Below, one piece after another: positions 58,857-64,000 of a stretch of DNA of 64,000 bases (the stretch's first letter is position 1; each line of letters begins with the position of its first letter). The DNA comes from Pleurodeles waltl (taxonomy: Eukaryota; Chordata; Amphibia; Caudata; Salamandridae), in the NCBI RefSeq assembly GCF_031143425.1, contig NC_090445.1:817486317-817550316 (forward strand). The letters run 5' to 3'. Made by a program: the position numbers and the translations under genes. The notes below the pieces were generated by a model that saw only the letters and a program-made list of their open reading frames with translations, was not told where the DNA came from and searched no databases.

Positions 58857-60969
58857 CTGGCAAGAGGGAAATACTTCAAGTAGTTAATAAAAGTTCGACG
58901 TCTTTATGGTGACCTAATGCATAAACCCTCCCTCCCTTAAAACGTTAATCCTGAAGCAGCGCTAGCCAGCCTGGCAGATTGCTTTTCGTTTTATGCAAAT
59001 CGCCCCTTATCACAGCGGTAACTGCCAAACATCGTCCAAACCGAGAGCCGAAGCACTAGAGGAAATGTCAACATCTGAAGCCTACTCTGGGCCTCGGAAG
59101 CAGAGAGGTCTCACTTGCAGGTGGTGGATAAATATTTTAAGAACCATTTTCCATTTGGCAGAAATCTTTCTAATCATTTCAAATGAGTGTAAAATGACGG
59201 TCCTTTTACCCGCTGGCAAGCAAGGACGCTGTTCAGATCTCGGCAAGGAATTCTGCTTCATATGTTATTCACAGCATATGTGCTGCCACCAGGACATGCC
59301 CACTCCGTTTCCTGATCTTCTACAAACATTCTGGTTCGTAGCTTTAAGATGAATACGAGTGTGATTCAATATTGACAGCGATCTGTGAAGCATGTTCGAA
59401 TGTTGGAGCTAATCAGCTATGTAAAGCAGGAGTACTCTGACGTAAATAGAGGGAGTAACCTCGTTAACAAAACCGTGGACGGCGAAGCGAAATGTAATCT
59501 CTAGACCCAAGGTGCTTAATTTGAGCCGGTAGGGGTCATCAGCACTTATTTTGGGGGAATGGCGCTTATTTTTCCGCATCCGTACTTACTGAGTGTAACA
59601 GAGAGAAAAACACACACATCGGAAAGAGGAGGAAGAGACGGACAGCAAAACCGTCAGAAAGGAAGAAAGCAGGAGCCTGCAGGAGTGTCTGGTAGTGGAT
59701 TAAAGAGGCAACAGGTGGATTGAAGACTGTAGCCCTGGTATTCATTCTTTAAGCCCTGGCCCCCATGTTGTTACCTTAAAGTTCTACGATCTAACAATAA
59801 CGCTACTCATATTTTAATCATTATACAAGTAAAAATAGATCATTCGGTTTAGTTCTTTTTTAATTTCACTTTTAGAAATGCGAGCTTCTGACCGTATAAA
59901 ATACATCTTGACCTGAAAGGAGGACAATATAAATTATTTCAGAGAACTATATGATCGGTCATTCGCTCATGGCCCATCCCAAGTGGTGATCTTGAGAAGT
60001 AATAGGCATGGTCAGCGCTTGACATGGTTAATGGATGTCTAGCGTGTGGCTTACCTCGTTCCCTTGATCTATTTTTAAGTGATTGCAATGCACGTTTGAT
60101 GGCTCCTTTCTTTAGATTCTGAGAAAGCTGGACACTCCGGCCAAACCAACTGTTTATGAAAGGGCTGAGTTATTTTTCTGCACTACACTAACAGCATCCT
60201 GCTGATGGGCGTCTCTGTGCCTGATGAGGATAGCCATGTAAGTGGCTTTCATGTTCACAGGAAATAAATAGTTCACTTTTTCGTCGCAGAATAGGGTGTT
60301 AACTAATGTTGCCATACATAAAAACAAACGTTTTGTTCCCTCTCGTAAATGGGGGATTAAACAGAGAGGATAAATTTAAAAAAACAATGCTTACTAATCA
60401 TGAAATATCATATGGGATCATGCATAGTGTTTTATTACGTAAAAATGTTGACGGTTTAGTAAAAGGAATAACAAATGCAAGCCACACTGGTGTCTCCCCA
60501 AATTCTGAAAGGGGCTACGTTTATAATCACTGACATTACAAAACTCACTAGTATCTCTCTAAATCCATTTATCAAACTACAACATGCCTTTTCAGCTTTG
60601 CATAAGGCATCATCTGCCTCCACGTAGTGCCCTATATATTTGTCTCTAATTTTCTTTAGAAATGACTCCCCCAGTCCCTCTTAGAGAATGCGTTGAGCAG
60701 CAGGCCTTGAGAGAGGTGGGCCTTAGCAAAGGGGACAGAAACTACTCTGAACAAACAACATGAACGAAAATTGAAAATGGGATGAGGCAACGACTGAAAC
60801 TTGGATGTGGCATGGTTTGTTGTAAAGAGGGTTACAAGAAGACAACTCTATTCCCTCTCCTAACTTCCAAGGAGCTCTACTTCCCTGCTTTCCCTCTTGG
60901 CTTGATCTCAGCCGCCATTTAATGTTCTACCCAAAGTCTGGTTGATAACAAGTTACGCAGCTGCACTAC
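58857..60969. other. CFAP58 intron, nothing firmly recognised
   Basis: A 2.1-kb intron. The stretch near 59,505-59,580 (GTGCTTAATTTGAGCCGGTA) resembles a repeat I associate with newts, but boundaries are not visible. The other frames have no motif. Confidence 0.4.
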
Positions 60970-61164
60970 CTTCTGTTCTTTGATTTGTTGCTCGTTTTTC
61001 TGTAGCTCCTCTTTGTTCTTCTGCAGGTACTGCTGCAAGCTCTTGATCTCGGTCTGCTTGCTGTCCAAGTCACCTTGGACCTGCTTCAGCTCCTTCTCCA
61101 GTTTTTCTTTTCGCCGCGAATCTCTGGAGGCCTCATTCTGACGCATCTGGATCTCCTGATGAAA
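60970..61164 (-). CDS. CFAP58: CFAP58 exon (most 5' exon visible)
   Basis: This 195-bp exon encodes 65 codons, phase 0 at both ends, beginning FHQEIQMRQNEASR and ending QQIKEQK. It is rich in E, K and Q and reads as a heptad coiled coil without prolines. The acceptor is a TTGCAG just above 61,164 and the donor is GTAGTG just below 60,970. The sequence closely matches the human CFAP58 segment with QNEASR, KEKLEKELKQ and TEIKALQQY, as I remember it. CFAP58 is a coiled-coil protein of about 870 residues, needed for sperm flagella and motile cilia. I did not find the preceding exon between here and the window end. The open frame runs past the donor (adding VVQLRNLL) but that part is intronic. Confidence 0.93.
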
Positions 61165-61334
61165 CTGCAATCAGGCAACAACAACAAAAATAACAAATTA
61201 TCATGATTCCCATTCTTAAATCTTGAGGGGCTTCTTTAGAATTGAGTACAAATGTATTATTTTCGTTTATTTAGCCATATTGAATAGTGACATTAGTATT
61301 AGTTCATCAGGCTTGACTGCTTTAACCACAACTT

Positions 61335-61501
61335 AGACCCTGATTTACATTTTGGCAGACGAGTTATTCCATCATAAATGTGACAACATCCAGTCCACCT
61401 TACTACAAGTGCATTAGATTCTATGCTATTGTAATACAACAGACAGGATATCCAATAGTTTGTGACACAGTAATCTTCCAATAAACTTTAAATTAGGCCC
61501 T
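61335..61501. mobile_element. Foldback MITE, decayed
   Basis: The ends GACCCTGATTTACATTTTGG and AAACTTTAAATTAGGCCC are imperfect inverted repeats. Inner arms (CATAAATGTGACAACATCCA and GGATATCCAATAGTTTGTGA) are also complementary. It is the same family as 30,281-30,449. It lies in the intron 5' of the first visible exon. Confidence 0.6.
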
Positions 61502-61737
61502 TAGTAATGAATTGATCCAATCCAATCCAAAGAGTTTTATCCTGGCATAAATGAGACTCACACTGTAACAGTACTAAGCAACTTACATAAATGCAAATAT
61601 TTAGTTTATTTTACGAAAGAAAAGTTAAAATTTCAAGTCCATCTACATGCTACATTTGTGTAATTTATGCTAAAGGCAAGTACACTACGGATGCAAAATT
61701 TTGAATGGGCTTGCAAAATTGGAGCTATACAGCAGAG

Positions 61738-62450
61738 AAGACCAAGGCACTCGTGCAAATAGTAAAGACTTCAATCTTTGCATAAACACCAGCAAAGGGA
61801 GCGTCAGTTAAACTCCCGATACAAAGCTCCTTGTTTTCCTTGAAGATAACAATGATCTTAAAGTGATAGCTGTATGAAACTTAATTCGGAAGACTTTCTT
61901 AGCCTATGGGACTGCTAAAGTTCTCGAAATTAACGTTCAAGATAACAGCACATTTTTGGTCACTATTGGATGATTATGAAAACATTTTTGCACAGAATTC
62001 GATCAGAATAATTTCGTATTTGTTTGGTCCATATACCTTTCAAAATCAAGTTTCTAAGCCCCGAGGAAGTCAGTGAGATTATTCTCTCGTATGATGAAAC
62101 ACGTGTTGGCTGTTGGTTTTTGACCACTGACAAGGAGAACAATTCCAAATAATAAATTAAAGAATGGATTCAAGCTGCTGACTTCTGATTACACTTATTG
62201 AGTGAATTTGGATTACAAGAAGAAGACACAATATTATTAACTACACGGACACTAAAGTTTTTACTATTTGCACGAGTGCCTTGATCTTCTTGAATTGTTG
62301 TCTGTTTCTCTCCAAGAAACTTTAGAGGAGTTGGGAGGACCCTCCTTCCAGGAGCACTGTGATTTCAATATTTATCCATATTTATGATTTGGTGATTATC
62401 TGTGAGCGCCTAGTCCTATAGCCTATCCCCCCAATTTTTCTTTACTCACA
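61738..62450. mobile_element. Insertion with 13-bp TSD, inverted repeats and hammerhead-like motif
   Basis: CTATACAGCAGAG occurs exactly at 61,725-61,737 and 62,451-62,463 and bounds a 713-bp segment. Inside, 61,735-61,770 and 62,253-62,290 are inverted complements over about 36 bp (shared core TACTATTTGCACGAGTGCCT). Near 62,058-62,108, CCCGAGGAAGTC is followed by a short stem and then GATGAAACACGTGTTGG, which resembles the ribozyme-like 3' repeats of Penelope-like elements as I remember them. No RT or endonuclease frame is present. A long TSD argues for retroposition over cut-and-paste. Confidence 0.55.
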
Positions 62451-62463
62451 CTATACAGCAGAG

Positions 62464-63439
62464 GTCAGGCCACTGCCCATAAATAAACAATTACAAAACA
62501 AATTGTATATAAAATGTACAGAGCACACTCATGCGAGCGCCTAATTTATAGCATAATAGTCGTAGCGCAAGCTGTGCAAAGTGAAGTGAACTGCACCATT
62601 TAACACTTTACTAAACAACATATGTGTGTTTCGGGGAGCGTGCAAGCCAAAAAAGAAATATTATTGGAGGAAATATTAAGTTAATGAAATGAAGATCGCT
62701 GATATTTTGTAGCACACTGCATGCATAATGTACTCAGTGTAGGTGTCATACACATGTAGGGTCAGGGGGCACCATTTTGGTGAAGTTCAAGCACATACAG
62801 GGTTACTGCATGGACTGCATAAGTTAGGCAAGGATCGCAGAGATGTTTGTGAATCAGCAAGATGCATATGTTCTTCACTTGTGAAAGTTGCTCTTTTTTC
62901 CCAAACTATTATGAATCAGCGCACCAGTGTCTCGGTATTGCAGTAATTCTGCTGCCGCCAGAGAACAAAAGCCACTGTCACCACTTGCGTGAAGGTCATT
63001 TATGACATTAGCAGCAGGTCATTAGAGGAAGGTAATTGACTTTAATCCTTTTAAAACGTCCTCACCTTTCGCTTTATCTGTCTCACTTAATAAACAGCCA
63101 ATTATCTTGTTTTAACTGGTACATTCAGTTACGTTCAAATAGTGGCAAACACAGACATTTTAAAGTTGACCTAATTTTCTTTTTAAAAGTTCCAAAACAG
63201 CGAGGTGGATTGTGCTCGTTGACTTGGGGTGTCTACTGCTCAGCCCACACCATGTAAGTCCAGTCTTAACATCTACCCTTAATTTTACAGTATCCAGCCT
63301 TCCCGACATTCTGGCACTCCCAGTGGCAAACCATTATGGTCATTCCTCCCTTCTATCGCCTGCCTGCTTCAGTCTTCCACCAATTCTACTAGAGGTCAGA
63401 GGCAAGACGCATCTGAGAGGAAGGCGGCAGTAAAGAGTA
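62464..63439. other. Intronic DNA, nothing recognised
   Basis: AT-rich stretch with frames of up to 73 codons and no motifs. Confidence 0.45.
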
Positions 63440-63905
63440 CAGAGAGGCTCGTATAACAAGCAGGTGTGGCTCCTCCGTATGGGTGGAGGAACATTACCTC
63501 CTCCCCCCCAGCAGCAACTGCTGCAAATCCTTTTACATGGAAAGGATAATAAACCCTGTTTATTATCCTTTCCATGTAAAAGGGGCGGGGAAGTGGGGGT
63601 GACGAGCTGAGGGGAGTGCACTGTGCACTCCCCTCAGAGCGCATGTGTGTTTGGGCAACCATCTCAGACCGGCCAAACACATATGCGCACAGGGCTCTCT
63701 CCAGCCCAGCAACACTCTCCAGCCCAGCAACACAGTTTCTGGGCTGGAGAGAGCCTGCACAGGCTCCCAGTCTGCCTAGGAGTGCCCTGGCTGGGCGCTC
63801 ACAGCCAATCCTGATGCTGCTCTGAGCAGTGTCAGGATTGGTGCAGGGCAGGCTGGGAGCCTGTGGTTGCAGCAGCAGCGACGGGAGAGGAGCCTGGCAC
63901 GGGAG
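63440..63905. mobile_element. Second hairpin-rich element
   Basis: A GC-rich block made of stems: a 26-bp pair at 63,529-63,554/63,558-63,583 with a 3-base loop; CTGAGGGGAGTGCAC paired across one base at about 63,608-63,638; CTCTCTCCAGCCCAG (63,695-63,709) with its complement at 63,739-63,753; a bulged 37-base hairpin at 63,805-63,841; and CACAGGCTCCCAG (63,758-63,770) enclosing the latter, with its complement at 63,853-63,865. It is unrelated in sequence to the elements at 38-39 kb but has the same architecture. The ends are uncertain and it may continue beyond the window. Confidence 0.6.
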
Positions 63906-64000
63906 CAAAACAGGTATGTTTTTTTTTATCCACTTCCCCTTAGGCCCCTCTCATGCGCCCTTCCCCCATATAATGTATTTTTACATTCTATGCCGGCGGG

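Overview
This window is vertebrate nuclear DNA. It contains one host gene, and almost everything else is transposable-element debris. Seven exons on the minus strand (17,881-61,164) read together as 359 uninterrupted codons of a coiled-coil protein. I recognise it as CFAP58 (formerly CCDC147), a cilia and sperm-flagellum protein. The exons total 1,077 bp, about 1.7% of the window, and lie in introns of up to about 16 kb. Such inflated introns, together with L1, DIRS and Ty3/gypsy elements and families of palindromic repeats, suggest a salamander. Several repeats resemble ones I associate with newts (Pleurodeles type), but that species-level assignment is an inference.

Layout: 1-3,167 holds no recognised gene. 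3,168-6,840 is a decayed minus-strand DIRS element (tyrosine recombinase, RT and RNase H) with a terminal repeat at its low-coordinate end. 7,982-17,404 is a minus-strand L1 flanked by a 16-bp target-site duplication (TSD) and split in its RT by a 2.7-kb LTR-like insertion. 17,881-18,027 is the most 3' CFAP58 exon in view. 19,069-25,542 is a plus-strand L1 with TSD and poly(A). 26,919-27,910 is a probable LTR, followed by a second DIRS remnant. 30-33.6 kb contains small foldback elements. 34,024-35,929 carries two CFAP58 exons.

37.8-39.6 kb is a decayed minisatellite invaded by two oppositely oriented copies of a GC-rich element built from consecutive hairpins. 40.4-44.1 kb is a third L1 interrupted by a DIRS-type terminal repeat. 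47,193-47,760 carries two CFAP58 exons. 49.8-51.6 kb is a GAGTG-rich satellite, followed by a fourth L1 fragment. 54,819-58,355 is a plus-strand Ty3/gypsy element with 5' LTR, tRNA-Ser-like primer site, gag, protease, RT and RNase H, cut off before integrase. 58,719-61,164 carries the two most 5' CFAP58 exons. 61,738-62,450 is an insertion with a 13-bp TSD and a hammerhead-like motif. 63.4-63.9 kb is a second hairpin-rich element.

The CFAP58 exons keep canonical splice sites and clean phases, so the gene looks functional. The mobile elements lie between the exons and all coding ones appear dead. The least explained structures are the serial-hairpin elements, the 61.7-kb insertion and the GAGTG satellite. 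I found no evidence for a new multi-gene system.
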